The position numbers and the translations under genes were made by a program. A stretch of DNA of 64,000 nt from Triticum aestivum (Eukaryota > Streptophyta > Magnoliopsida > Poales > Poaceae): contig NC_057795.1 of NCBI RefSeq assembly GCF_018294505.1, forward strand, positions 234,295,035 to 234,359,034. The letters are read 5' to 3'. Under the pieces are notes generated by a model. That model ran no database searches. It saw nothing but the letters and a program-made list of their open reading frames with translations, and was not told where the DNA came from. Shown here one piece after another: positions 22,271 to 34,253 of this stretch (the first letter of the stretch is position 1; each line of letters begins with the position of its first letter).

Positions 22271-22377
22271 ATGCCTCCGAGACGTGACAATGGATTTGCT
22301 TTCCCACCGGAGCTCACTCAGTTGATCCAGTAGCAGAATGCATTGATGCAGATGCTAGTCTAGAATCAAAATCAGGG

Positions 22378-22409
<32 letters not shown>

Positions 22410-23229
22410 CCCACCACCACCTGTTGATCACTTAGCCTGTTTCTTGAGGCTGAATTTGCCAGTGTTCTCCAGTAGCACCAAGCCGATAGTTGCAGATGAT
22501 TGGCTCCGTAAGATGGGAAGGGAGTTGACCACTTCAGGATACACAGATGCGGAGAAGGTGTGTTTTGCTGCACATCAGCTTGATGGACCCGCAGCATCAT
22601 GGTTGGAGAATTTCACAGCCACTTATCCCATCGACACTGTCACTTGGGACCAGTTTCAACAGGCGTTCCGTACTGCTCATGTTTCAGCATGAGCTATGGC
22701 CATGAAGAAGCATGAGTTTCGCAACTTGCGCCAAGGAGGATGTACAGTTGGCCAGTATGTGGATGATTTTAGTAAGCTAGCACATTATGCCCCAGATGAC
22801 GTTGCTACAGATGCAGCTAAGCAGGAGAAGTTTCTGGAAGGACTGAATGATGAGCTGAGCATGTAGTTGATGGTGGCAACCTTCAACAATTACTAGGAGT
22901 TGGTAGATATAGCGCTCATGATTGTAGGGAAGCAGCAGCAGATTGACAACCGCAAGAGGAAGTGTGGACAAGGGAAGTACAATTCTGAAGGTCAGCAGAA
23001 GCCACATTTTACCCCGAACTCGGGAGGACCTTTTCAGCATACCCGTGGAGGAGGGAGCTCGCACAACCATAGTGGCCCCAAGAATGGTAATGGGAATGGA
23101 GGAAGCAACGGCCAGAACTGTCCCAACCCATCAACCCCAGCCAAGAAGGTTCTGAGCCACGTCACTTGCTAAAGTGTCAGAAGACTGGACATTATGCCAA
23201 TGAATGTCCTGAAGCTAAGAATGGAAATG
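22271..23229 (+). pseudogene. Element C gag, broken
   Basis: It starts MPPRRDNGFAFPPELTQLIQ and shows the retrotransposon gag core (WLRKMGRELTTSGYTDAEKV, then AASWLENF, WDQFQQAFR, FRNLRQGGCTVGQYVDDF). It ends with a CCHC knuckle, CQKTGHYANEC being the second half. Stops occur at about 22331, 22361, 22690, 22864 and 22894. A one-base loss at about 23170 splits the knuckle. An AAC microsatellite lies near the start. Element D follows directly, and removal of D with one AATGG copy would leave the reading frame continuous. Confidence 0.8.
22378..22410. repeat. (AAC)11 microsatellite in element C gag
   Basis: Eleven AAC triplets, reading as a poly-Asn run in the gag frame between the N-terminal part and the gag core. 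Confidence 0.95.
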
Positions 23230-23230
23230 G

Positions 23231-24978
23231 TGTTGGGGAACGTAGCAGAAATTCAAAATTTTCCTACGAGTCACCAAGATCTATCTATGGAGAGACTAGC
23301 AACGAGGGGAAGGAGAGTGCATCTACATACCCTTGTAGATCGCTAAGCAGAAGCGTTCAAGAGAACGGGGTTGAAGGAGTCGTACTCGTCGTGATCCAAA
23401 TCACCGGAGATCCTAGTGCCGAACGGACGGCACCTCCGCGTTCAACACACGTACAGCCCGGTGACATCTCCCATGCCTTGATCCAGCAAGGAGAGAGGGA
23501 GAGGTTGAGTAAGACTCCATCTAGCAGCAGCACGACGGCGTGGTGGTGGTGGAGGAGCGTGGCAATCCTGCAGGGCTTCGCCAAGCACCGCGGGAGAGGA
23601 GGAGGACTTGGGAGAGGGGGAGGGTTGCGCCAGAACTTCGTGTGAAGCTCCCATGCGCCTCCCCACTATATATAGGGGTGGAGGGGCTGGTTTCTTTCCC
23701 TCCAAGTCCATTGGGGCGTTGGCAAAGGTGGGAGGAAAGAAATCCCATCATTTCCTTCCCCACCGATTGTTATCCCCCTTTTTTAGGGATCTTGATCTTA
23801 TCCCTTCGGGATATGATCTTATTCCTTCTAAGGGGGGATCTTGGTGTGCCTTGACCAGGGGTGTGGGGCCTTGCCCCCACTACCCACGTTCATGTGGGTC
23901 CCCCCATGCAGGTGGGCCCCACTCCGGAACCTTCTAGAACCTTCCCGGTACAATACCGAAAAATCCCAAACATTTTCCGGTGGCCAAAATAGGACTTCCC
24001 ATATATAAATCTTTACCTCCAGACCATTCCGAAACTCCTCGTGATGTCCGGGATCTCATCTAGGACTCCAAACAACATTCGGTAACCACATACAAACTTC
24101 CTTTATAACCCTAGCGTCATCGAACCTTAAGTGTGTAGACCCTACGGGTTCGGGAACCATGCATACATGACCGAGACGTTCTCCGATCAATAACCAACAG
24201 CGGGATCTGGATACCCATGTTGGCTCCCACATGTTCCATGATGATCTCATTGGATGAACCACAATGTCAAGGACTCAATCAATCCCGTATACAATTCCCT
24301 TTGTCTAGCGGTATTGTACTTGCCCGAGATTCGATCGTCGGTATGCCGATACCTTGTTCAATCTCGTTACCGGCAAGTCTCTTTACTCGTTCCGTAACAC
24401 ATCATCCCGTGATCAACCCCTTGGTCGCATTGTGCACATTATGATGATGTCCTACCGAGTGGGCCCAGAGATACCTCTCCTTTTACCGGAGTGACAAATC
24501 CCAGTCTCGATTCGTGCCAACCCAACAGACACTTTCGGAGATACCTGTAGTGCACCTTTATAGCCACCCAGTTACGTTGTGACGTTTGGTACACCCAAAG
24601 CATTCCTACGGTATCCGGGAGTTGCACAATCTCATGGTCTAAGGAAATGATACTTGACATTAGAAAAGCTTTAGCATACGAACTACACGATCTTTGTGCT
24701 AGGCTTAGGATTGGGTCTTGCCCATCACATCATTCTCCTAATGATGTGATCCCATTATCAACGACATCCAATGTCCATGGTCAGGAAACCGTAACCATCT
24801 ATTGATCAACGAGCTAGTCAACTAGAGGCTTACTAGGGACATGGTGTTGTCTATGTACCCACACATGTATCTGAGTTTCCTATCAATACAATTATAGCAT
24901 GGATAATAAACGATTATCATGAACAATGAAATATAATAATAACTAATTTATTATTGCCTCTAGGGCATATTTCCAACA
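23231..24978 (-). repeat. 3' LTR of element D
   Basis: 1748 bp. It differs from the other LTR by a 6-bp indel (GAACTT at about 23634) and a modest number of substitutions. TATA at 23666-23675 (minus, CTATATATAG). Confidence 0.95.
23666..23675 (-). promoter_or_regulatory. TATA box in element D 3' LTR
   Basis: The palindromic CTATATATAG lies in a GC-rich setting. The same site is at 30542-30551 in the 5' LTR, where it would drive the element RNA. BARE1 elements are known to use a TATA promoter in this LTR region. Confidence 0.6.
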
Positions 24979-25293
24979 GTCTCCCACTTGCACTAGAGTC
25001 AATAATCTAGTTCACATCGCCATGTGATTAACACTGATAGGTCACATCGCCATGTGACCAACATCCAAAGAGTTTACTAGTGTCCTAAACTAGTTCACAT
25101 CACCATGTGATTAAGTCTCAATGAGTTCTGGGGTTTGATCATGTTTTGCTTGTGAGAGAGGTTTTAGTCAACGGGTCTGTAACATTCAGATCCGTATGTA
25201 CTTCGCAATTCTCTATGTCATATTGTAAATGCTGCTTCCATGCTCCACTTGGAACTATTCCAAATGGTTGCTCCACTATACGTATCCGGTTTG
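24979..25293 (-). other. Polypurine tract and 3' non-coding region of element D with three hairpins
   Basis: Next to the LTR the minus strand reads AAGTGGGAGAC, the polypurine tract. Three copies of an imperfect palindrome TCACAT-CGCC-ATGTGA follow at about 25012, 25042 and 25095. No coding sequence is seen. Confidence 0.75.
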
Positions 25294-25494
25294 CTACTCA
25301 GAGTTATTCAGATAGGTGTTAAAGCTTGCATCGACGTAACCCTTTACGCCGAACTCTTTATCACCTCCATAATCGAGAAACATGTCCTTATTTACTCCAA
25401 GGACAATTTTGACCGCTGTCCAATGATCCATTCCTGGATCATTCTTGTACCCCTTGACTGACTCATGGCAAGGCACACTTCCGGTGCGGTACAC
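25294..25494 (-). pseudogene. Element D RNase H remnant
   Basis: Minus-strand peptide pieces such as DPGMDHWTAVKIVLG, DMFLDYGG and VKGYVDASF match the Copia RNase H start (HWTAVK..LKYLR, DMFL.YGG, GY.DASF). The first catalytic Asp (YVDAS) is present. The flanking sequence is out of frame. Confidence 0.7.
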
Positions 25495-26153
25495 AACATA
25501 GCATACTATAGAGCCTACGTCTGAAGCATAGGGGACGACATTCGTCCTTTCTCTCTCTTCTGCCGTGGTCGAGCTTTAACTCTTAACTTCATACCTTACA
25601 ACTCAGGCAAGAACTCCTTCTTTGACTGATCCATCTTGAACACCTTCAAGATCATGTCAAGGTATGTGCTCATTTGAAAGTACCATTTAGCGTTTTTGAT
25701 CTATCCTCATAGATCTTGATGCTCAATGTTCAAGTAGCTTAATCCAGGTTTTCTATTGAAAAACACCTTTCAAATAACCCTATATGCTTTCCAGAAATTC
25801 TACATCATTTCTGATCAACAATATGTCAAAAACATATACTCATCAGAAATTCTATAGTGCTCCCACTCACTTCTTTGGAAATACAAGTTTCTCATGAACT
25901 TTGTATAAACCCAAAATCTTTGATCATCTCATCAAAGTGCACATTCCAACTCCGAGATGCTTACTCCAGGCCTTAGAAGGATTGCTGGAGCCAGCATACC
26001 TTTTAGCATCCCTAGGATCGACAAAACTTTTCTGATTGTATCACATACAACCTTTCCTTACGAAAACTGGTAAGGAAACTCGTCTTCACATCCATCTGCC
26101 AGATTTCATAAATGCAGCTAATGCTAACATGATTCCGACGGACTTAAGCATCG

Positions 26154-26654
26154 CTACGGATGAGAAAATCTCATCGTAGTCAACTCCTTGAACTTGTGAA
26201 AAACTCTTCGCCACAAGTCGAGCTTCATAGACGGTGACATTACCGTCCATGTCCGTCTTCTTCTTAAAGATCCATTTATCTCAATGGCTTGCCGATCATC
26301 GGGCAAGTCCACCAAAGTCCATGCTTTGTTCTGATACATGGATCCTATCTCGGATTTCATGGCTTCTAACCATTTGTCGGAATTTAGGCCCACCATCGCT
26401 TCTCCATAGCTCGTAGGTTCATTGTTGTCTAGCAACATGACCTTCAAGACAGGATTACTGTACCACTCTGAAGTAGTACGCATCCTTGTCACCCTACGAG
26501 GTACGGTAGTGACTTGATCCGAAACTTCATGATCACTATCATAAGCTTCTACTTCAATTGGTGTAGGCGCCACAGGAACAACTTCCTGTGCCCTGCTACA
26601 CACTTGTTGAAGTGACGGTTCAATAACCTCATCAAGTCTCCACCATCCTCCCAC
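26154..26654 (-). pseudogene. Element D reverse transcriptase N-terminal remnant
   Basis: EAMVGLNSDKWLEAMKSEIG, then MYQNKAWTLVDLPDDRQAIE, is the usual start of the Copia RT domain. After it, the expected KWIFK..K motif is shifted out of frame. The rest of RT (25500-26150) is only recognisable as scattered fragments. Confidence 0.75.
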
Positions 26655-27389
26655 TCAATTTTCGAGACAAACCTTTCCTCGAGAAAGGACCCGATTCAAG
26701 AAACAATCCCTATTGCTTTCGGATCTGAATTAGGAGGTATACCCAACTGTTTTGGGTGTCCTATGAAGATGCATTTTATCCGCTTTGGGTTCGAGCTTAT
26801 CAACCTGAAACTTTTTCACATAAGCGTCGCAGCCCCAAACTTTTAAGAAACGACAACTTAGGTTTCTCCAAACCATAGTTCAAACGGTGTCGTCTCAACG
26901 GAATTACGTGGTGCCCTATTTAAAGTGAATGCGGTTGTCTCTAATGCCTAACCCATGAACGATAGTGGTAATTCGATAAGAGACATCATGGTACGCACCA
27001 TATCCAATAGGGTGCAACTATGATGTTCGGACACACCATCACACTATGGTGTTCCAGGCGGTATTAATTGTGAAACAATTTCCACAATGTCTTAATTGCG
27101 TGCCAAAGCTCGTAACTCAGATACTCATCTCTATGATCATATCATAGACATTTTATCCTCTTGTCACGATGATCTTCAATTTCACTATGAAATTACTTGA
27201 ACCATTTAATAATTCAGACTTGTGTTTCATCAAGTAAATATACTTAGTGTCTACTCAAATCATCCGTGAAGTAAGAACGTAACGATATCCACTGCGTGCC
27301 TTAGCACTTATTGGACTTCACACATCAAAATGTATTACTTCCAACAAGTTGCTATCTTGTTCCATCTTACTGAAAACGAGGCTTTTCAG

Positions 27390-27605
27390 TCATCTTGCCC
27401 ATGTGGTATGATTTGCATATCTCAAGTGATTCAAAATCAAGTGAGTCCAAACGATCCATCTACATGGAGTTTCTTCATGCGTATACACCAATAGACATGG
27501 TTCGCATGTCTCAAACTTTTCAAAAACGAGTGAGTCCAAATATCCATCAACATGGAGCTTCTTCATGCGTTTTACACCAATATGACTTACATGGCAGTGC
27601 CACAA
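27390..27605 (-). pseudogene. Element D GAG-pre-integrase/zinc-binding remnant
   Basis: MWHCHVSHIGVKRMKKLHVD followed by CEPCLL fits the Copia integrase HHCC zinc region (WH..LGH......L then C..C). It is followed by a local duplication: the words CATGGAGTTTCTTCATGCGT and CATGGAGCTTCTTCATGCGT occur about 90 bp apart at about 27462 and 27551. Confidence 0.65.
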
Positions 27606-28157
27606 GTAAGTGGTACTATCATTACTATCTTATATCTTTTGGCATGAAAATGTGTATCACTATGATCGAGATTCAATAAACCATTCCTGTTAGGTGCAAT
27701 ACCATTGAAGGTATTATTCAAATAAACAGAGTAACCATTATTCTCCTTAAATGAATAACCGTATTGCGATAGACATAATCCAATCATGTCTATGCTCAAC
27801 GCAAACACCAAATGACAATTATTCAGGTTTAATACTAATCTTGATGGTAGAGGGAGCGTGCGATGTTTGATCACATCAAACTTGGAAACACTTCCAACAC
27901 ATATCGTCAGCTCACCTTTAGCTAGTCTCCGTTTATTCCGTAGCTCTTTTATTTCGAGTTACTAACACTTAGCAACCGAACCGGTATCTTAATACCCTGG
28001 TGCTACTAGGAGTACTAGTAAAGTACACATTAACATAATGTATATCCAATATACTTCTATCGACCTTGCCAGCCTTCTCATCTACCAAGTATCTAGGGTA
28101 ATGCTGCTCCAGTGGCTGTTCCCCTTATTACAGAAGCACTTAGTCTCGGGTTTGGGT

Positions 28158-28552
28158 TCAACCTTGGGTTTCTTCACTAGAGCAGCAGCTGATTTGCCAT
28201 TTCATGAAGTATCCCTTCTTGCCCTTGCCCTTCTTGAAACTAGTGGTTTCACCAACCATCAACAATTGATGCTCCTTCTTGATTTCTACTTTCGCGGTGT
28301 CAAACATCGCGAATACCTCAAGGATCATCATATCTATCCCTGATATGTTATAGTTCATCACGAAGCTCTAGCAGCTTGGTGGCAATGACTTTGGAGAAAC
28401 ATCACTATCTCATCTGGAAGATCAACTCCCACTCGATTCAAGTGATTGTTGCACTCAGACAATCTGAGCACAAGCTCAACGATTGAGCTTTTCTCCCTTA
28501 GTTTGCCGGCTAAGAAAATCGTCGGAGGTCTTATACCTCTTGACGTGGGCAC
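28158..28552 (-). pseudogene. Element D gag remnant
   Basis: Two minus-strand pieces, 28358-28552 (LVLRLSECNNHLNRVGVDLP, degenerate) and 28158-28361 (KEHQLLMVGETTSFKKGKG), match the late gag region of Angela-type elements that comes just before the knuckle. Frames are broken between them. Confidence 0.6.
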
Positions 28553-28649
28553 GAGCCTGAAATCCCAATTTCATCCCTCGAAACATCTCATATGTTCCGC
28601 GACGTTTCGAAAACGTCTTTGGTGCCTCTACTCTAAACCATTTAACTGA

Positions 28650-30096
28650 ACTATCACGTCGTTATCAAAACGTGTATGTCCGATGTTCGCAACATCCACA
28701 GACGACGTTTGGGGTTCTGCACACTGAGGGGTGCATTAAGGACATAAGCTTTCTACTGATCGCATAATCGCTACTATCAACTTTCAACTATATTTTCTCT
28801 AGGAACATATCTAAAACAATAGAACTAAAGCGTGAGCTATGACATAATTTGCAAAGGGTCTTTTGACTATGTTCAGGATAATTAAGTTCATCTTATGAAC
28901 TCCCACTCAGATAGACATCCCTCTAGTCATCTAAGTGATTACATGATCCGAGTCAACTAGGCCGTGTCCGATCATCACGTGAGACGGACTAGTCATCATC
29001 GGTGAACATCTTCATGTTGATCGTATCCTCCATATGACTCATGCTCGACCTTTCGGTCTCTTGTGTTCCGAGGCCATGTCTGTACATGCTAGGCTCGTCA
29101 AGTTAACCTAAGTGTTTCGCGTGTGTAAATCTGGCTTACACCCGTTGTATGTGAACGTAAGAATCTATCACACCCGATCATCACGTGGTGCTTCGAAACG
29201 ACGAACTTTCGCAACGGTGCACAGTTAGGGGGAACACTTTCTTGAAATTTTAATGAGGGATCATCTTATTTACTACCGTCGTTCTAAGCAAATAAGATGT
29301 ATAAACATGATAAACATCACATGCAATCAAATAGTGACATGATATGGCCAATATCATATTGCTCCTTTTGATCTCCATCTTCGGGGCTCCATGATCATCA
29401 TCGTCACCGGCATGACACCATGATCTCCATCATCATGATCTCCATCATCGTGTCTCCATGAAGTTGTCTCGCCAACTTATTACTTCTACTACTATGGCTA
29501 CCGGTTAGCAATAAAGTAAAGTAATTACATGGCGTTGTTCAATGACACGCAGGTCATACAATAAATAAAGACAACTCCTATGGCTCCTGCCGGTTGTCAT
29601 ACTCATCGACATGCAAGTCGTGATTCCTATTACAAGAACATGATCAATCTCATACATCACATATCATTCATCACATTCTTCTTGGCCATATCACATCACA
29701 TAGCATACCCTGCAAAAACAAGTTAGACGTCCTCTAATTGTTGTTTGCATGTTTTACGTGGCTGCTATGGGTTTCTAGCAAGAACGTTTCTTACCTACGC
29801 AAAAAACCACAACGTGATATGTCAATTGCTATTTACCCTTCATAAGGACCCTTTTCATCGAATCCGATCCGACTAAAGTGGGAGAGACTGGCACCCGCTA
29901 GCCACCTTATGCAACAAGTGCATGTCAGTCGGTGGAACCTGTCTCACGTAAGTGTACGTGTAAGGTCGGTCCGGGCCGCTTCATCCCACAATGCCGCCGA
30001 ATCAAGATTGGACTAGTAACGGTAAGCATATTGAACAAAATCAACGCCCACAACTACTTTGTGTTCTACTCGTGCAAAGAATCTACGCAATAGACC
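28650..30096 (-). other. 5' gag remnants and leader of element D
   Basis: This holds decayed gag N-terminal sequence and the leader. At about 29370-29470 the words GATCTCCATCATC recur, a feature of the leader/early gag of this family. No intact ORF is present. Confidence 0.55.
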
Positions 30097-30113
30097 TAGC
30101 TCATGATGCCACT
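30097..30113 (-). other. Primer binding site of element D
   Basis: Minus strand after the LTR reads GTGGCATCATGAGCTAGG, a degenerate form of the tRNA-Met site TGGTATCAGAGC. Confidence 0.7.
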
Positions 30114-31855
30114 GTTGGGGAACGTAGCAGAAATTCAAAATTTTCCTACGAGTCACCAAGATCTATCTATGGAGAGACTAGCAACGAGGGGAAGGAGAGT
30201 GCATCTACATACCCTTGTAGATCGCTAAGCGGAAGCGTTCAAGAGAACGGGGTTGAAGGAGTCGTACTCGTCGTGATCCAAATCACCGGAGATCCTAGTG
30301 CCGAACGGACGGCACCTCCGCGTTCAACACACGTACAGCCCGGTGACGTCTCCCATGCCTTGATCCAGCAAGGAGAGAGGGAGAGGTTGAGGAAGACTCC
30401 ATCCAGCAGCAGCACAACGGCGTGGTGGTGGTGGAGGAGCGTGGCAATCCTGCAGGGCTTCGCCAAGCACCGCGGGAGAGGAGGAGGACTTGGGAGAGGG
30501 GGAGGGTTGCGCCACGTGTGAAGCTCCCATGCGCCTCCCCACTATATATAGGGGTGGAGGGGCTGGTTTCTTGCCCTCCAAGTCCATTGGGGCGTTGGCA
30601 AAGGTGGGAGGAAAGAAATCCCATCATTTCCTTCCCCACCGATTGTTATCCCCCTTTTTTAGGGATCTTGATCTTATCCCTTCGGGATATGATCTTATTC
30701 CTTCTAAGGGGGGATCTTGGTGCGCCTTGACCAGGGGTGTGGGGCCTTGCCCCCACTACCCACGTTCATGTGGGTCCCCCCATGCAGGTGGGCCCCACTC
30801 CGGAACCTTCTAGAACCTTCCCGGTACAATACCGAAAAATCCCGAACATTTTCCGGTGGCCAAAATAGGACTTACCATATATAAATCTTTACCTCCGGAC
30901 CATTCCGGAACTCCTCGTGACGTCCGGGATCTCATCCGGGACTCCGAACAACATTCGGTAACCACATACAAACTTCCTTTATAACCCTAGCGTCATCGAA
31001 CCTTAAGTGTGTAGACCCTACGGGTTCGGGAACCATGCAGACATGACCGAGACGTTCTCCGGTCAATAACCAACAGCGGGATCTGGATACCCATGTTGGC
31101 TCCCACATGTTCCACGATGATCTCATCGGATGAACCACGATGTCAAGGACTCAATCAATCCCGTATACAATTCCCTTTGTCTAGCGGTATTGTACTTGCC
31201 CGAGATTCGATCGTCGGTATGCCGATACCTTGTTCAATCTCGTTACCGGCAAGTCTCTTTACTCGTTCCGTAACACATCATCCCGTGATCAACCCCTTGG
31301 TCACATTGTGCACATTATGATGATGTCCTACCGAGTGGGCCCAGAGATACCTCTCCGTTTACACGGAGTGACAAATCCCAGTCTCGATTCGTGCCAACCC
31401 AACAGACACTTTCGGAGATACCTGTAGTGCACCTTTATAGCCACCCAGTTACGTTGTGACGTTTGGTACACCCAAAGCATTCCTACGGTATCCGGGAGTT
31501 GCGCAATCTCATGGTCTAAGGAAATGATACTTGACATTAGAAAAGCTTTAGCATACGAACTACACGATCTTTGTGCTAGGCTTAGGATTGGGTCTTGCCC
31601 ATCACATCATTCTCCTAATGATGTGATCCCATTATCAACGACATCCAATGTCCATGGTCAGGAAACCGTAACCATCTATTGATCAACGAGCTAGTCAATT
31701 AGAGGCTTACTAGGGACATGGTGTTGTCTATGTACCCACACATGTATCTGAGTTTCCTATCAATACAATTATAGTATGGATAATAAATGATTATCATGAA
31801 CAAGGAAATATAATAATAACCAATTTATTATTGCCTCTAGGGCATATTTCCAACA
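30114..31855 (-). repeat. 5' LTR of element D
   Basis: 1742 bp, TGTTGGGGAACG on the left and TTTCCAACA on the right (plus strand), followed by the AATGG target repeat. Promoter TATA at 30542-30551. Confidence 0.95.
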
Positions 31856-31860
31856 AATGG

Positions 31861-33831
31861 CAATGGAAGCTCTGGGAAGAAGCCAAACCCTTTCAACAGG
31901 GGACAGGTGAACCACGTTAACGTGGAAGAGGTTGAAGCTCAACCAGATGCAGTAATAGGTAAGGTTTTTGGTTAAGTAATTTACTGCAATCATTCTTTTT
32001 GATACCGGTGCATCGCATTCATACATATCAGGGGGATTTGTGGATAAGTATAAACTACCCACCAAAGTTCTTAGAACACCTATGTTAGTAAGCTCACCAA
32101 GAGCGGAGTATATGGCTAGTCAAGGATGTTTTCAAGTGCCATTAACCATAGGTAGGCATGTTTTCCCCTCGGATTTAGTCATTTTGGAGTCACAAGGTTT
32201 TGATGTGATTCTGGGTATGGATTGGCTATCGATGTATGGAGGAAACATCGATTGCACTAGCAAGTCAATTTTGCTTACCACCCCAGAAGGAAGAAGGATC
32301 AAGTATATATCCCGGCACGAGCCAAAGAGGACTCAAGTGAATTCCTTATAAGGAGTTGTACAAGAGGAAGTACCAGTGGTGAAGGATTTCCCTGATGTAT
32401 TTCCAGAAGAGTTGCCAGGCATGCCACCAGATAGAGACATTGAGTTTTTGATTAAGCTTTTGCCAGGCACAGGGCCAATATCTAACAGACCAGACAGGAT
32501 TCCCGCAAAGGATTTGGAGGAAATTAAGAAACCGATTAAGGAGTTACTGGATAAAGGCTATATTCGCCCAAGTTCTTCACCTTGGGGATCGCCAGTACTT
32601 CTAGTGGAGAAGAAGGATGGATCATTAAGGATGGTTGTTGATTATCGAGGATTGAATGAAGTGACAATCAAGAACAAGTATCCACTGCCGATGATCAATG
32701 ATTTGTTTGACCAGTTGCAAGGAGCTAAGGTATTTTCCAAGATCGATCTGCGATCAGGATATCACCAGCTGAAGATTCGAGAGCAGGATATACCTAAGGC
32801 GGCTTTTACCACCAGGTACGGGCTGTATGAGTATACCGTTATGCCATTTGGTGACTAATGCACCTGCCTATTTCATGAACATGATGAACAAGGTGTTTAT
32901 GGAGTTTCTGGATAAGTTTGTCGTGGTGTTCATTGATGATATTTTGGTCTACTCGAAGAATGAAGAGGAGCATAAGGAGCATTTGCGTTTGGTACTTGGG
33001 AAGCTCAGAGAACATCAGTTGTATGCCAAGTTCAGCAAGTGTGAATTCTGGTTGAAGGAAGTTGGATTTCTCGGACATGTTATATCCGGAGAAGGAATAG
33101 CAATAGAACCCACCAAAGTTGTCACTATGTCAAATTGGGAATCCCCAACGACAGTTGGAGAGATCCGGAGTTTTCTTGGACTCGCAGGATACTACCGGAG
33201 GTTCATTGAGAATTTCTCGAAGATTGCGAAGCCCATGACGGATTTGTTGAAGAAGGACACCAAGTTCAAATGGACCGAGGAATGTGAGGCCAGTTTCCAG
33301 GAGTTGAAGAAACGTTTGGTTACATCACCAGTGTTGATTCTGCTAGATCAGCGCAAGGATTATGAAGTATATTTTGACGCTTCTCATCGAGGACTTGGAG
33401 TAGTGCTTATGCAGGAGGGAAGAGTTGTTTCGTATGCCTCACGACAGCTTAAGCCTCACGAGTTGAATTATGCTACACATGATTTGGAGTTAGCAGCTGT
33501 AGTGCATGCTTTGAAGACATGGAGACACTTTTTCATCGGAAACCATTGTGAGGTGTACATAGATCACAAGAGTTTGAAGTACATCTGCACACAGAAGGGG
33601 TTAAATCTCAGGCAAAGGAGATGGTTGGAGCTCATTAAGGATTATGATATGAGATTACATTATCACCCCGGAAAGGCTAACGTAGTAGCAGATGTGTTGA
33701 GCTGCAAGAGCCATGTCAACACTCTCATGACCGGAGAGTTACCAAAGGAGTTAGCCGAGGATCTTCGCGAGCTATGTTTGGAGATAGTTCCGAGAGGCTA
33801 TGTAGCAGCATTGGAGTTCAGTCTACTTTGA
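31861..33831 (+). pseudogene. Element C protease, reverse transcriptase and RNase H
   Basis: Protease has DTGASHSYISGGFVDKYKLP (from 32001) and VILGMDWLSMYGG. RT has [56 protein letters not shown] and [11 protein letters not shown] with the catalytic Asp pair. RNase H has [32 protein letters not shown] and [10 protein letters not shown]. Breaks: a frameshift before the protease (about 31975-31990), a stop at 32350, and a two-base loss after MPFG (about 32852) that moves RT into another frame. The frame is then open to 33831. Catalytic residues are intact. Confidence 0.9.
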
Positions 33832-34253
33832 TGGATAAGATCAGAGAAGCTCAGAAGATTGACAAGGAGATCGCCGAGATAAAGGAGAAAATGAGCAAAG
33901 GAAAAGCTAAGGGATTTCGTGAGGATGAGCACGATACCTTATGGTTTGAGTACCGCGTTTATGCGCCTAATGACCCAGAGATCAGGAAGTTGACTCTACA
34001 AGAGGCCCATGATTCACCGTATTTGATTCACCCAGGAAATACCAAGATGTATCTGGATTTGAAGGACACTTTCTAGTGGACCGGAATGAAGAAGGATATT
34101 GCGGAGTATGTAGCAGTATGTGATGTATGTCAAAGAGTGAAGGTAGAGCATCAGAAGCTAGCAGGGTTGCTACATCCATTGTCGGTACCCGAATGGAAGT
34201 GGGATAAGCTATGCATGGATTTTATTACGGGATTGCCCAGGACTCGTTCAGGC
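33829..34253 (+). pseudogene. Element C integrase, N-terminal part, cut by element E
   Basis: After the RNase H stop the frame moves and reads EAHDSPYLIHPGNTKMYLDL, a stop (TAG at 34075), then [20 protein letters not shown] and [15 protein letters not shown]. This gives the zinc-binding H/H and C/C pairs and the first catalytic Asp. The sequence stops at 34253 where element E starts. The rest, and a chromodomain if present, should lie beyond E outside the window. Confidence 0.85.

Larger units (their letters stand above)
23231..31855 (-). mobile_element. Element D: complete BARE1/Angela/WIS-type Copia retrotransposon
   Basis: Two LTRs, 23231-24978 and 30114-31855, flank a 5135-bp body. The target duplication AATGG is seen on both sides (23226-23230 and 31856-31860). 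On minus the LTR starts TGTTGGAAATATGCCC and ends GTTCCCCAACA, the known BARE/Angela form. The primer site and polypurine tract are placed for minus orientation. Only fragments of gag, integrase, RT and RNase H remain. Confidence 0.95.
18594..34253 (+). mobile_element. Element C: Tekay/Del-like Ty3/gypsy element, plus strand, 3' part outside window
   Basis: It has a 5' LTR (18594-21222), a tRNA-Met type primer site, an extra ORF, gag, protease, RT, RNase H and the start of integrase. Element D interrupts gag (23231-31855) and element E interrupts integrase at 34254. The left flank is CATTC; the right end is not visible. Coding regions carry many stops and frameshifts. Lineage is inferred from the protease-RT-RNase H sequence and the shared LTR end with element E. 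Confidence 0.8.

Noticed and set aside
23166..23645. Plus-strand ORFs at 23166-23645 and 29991-30521 with near-identical ends
   Set aside because: The shared part is translated LTR of element D, present twice because it is an LTR pair; only the first bases of the first ORF belong to a real gag.
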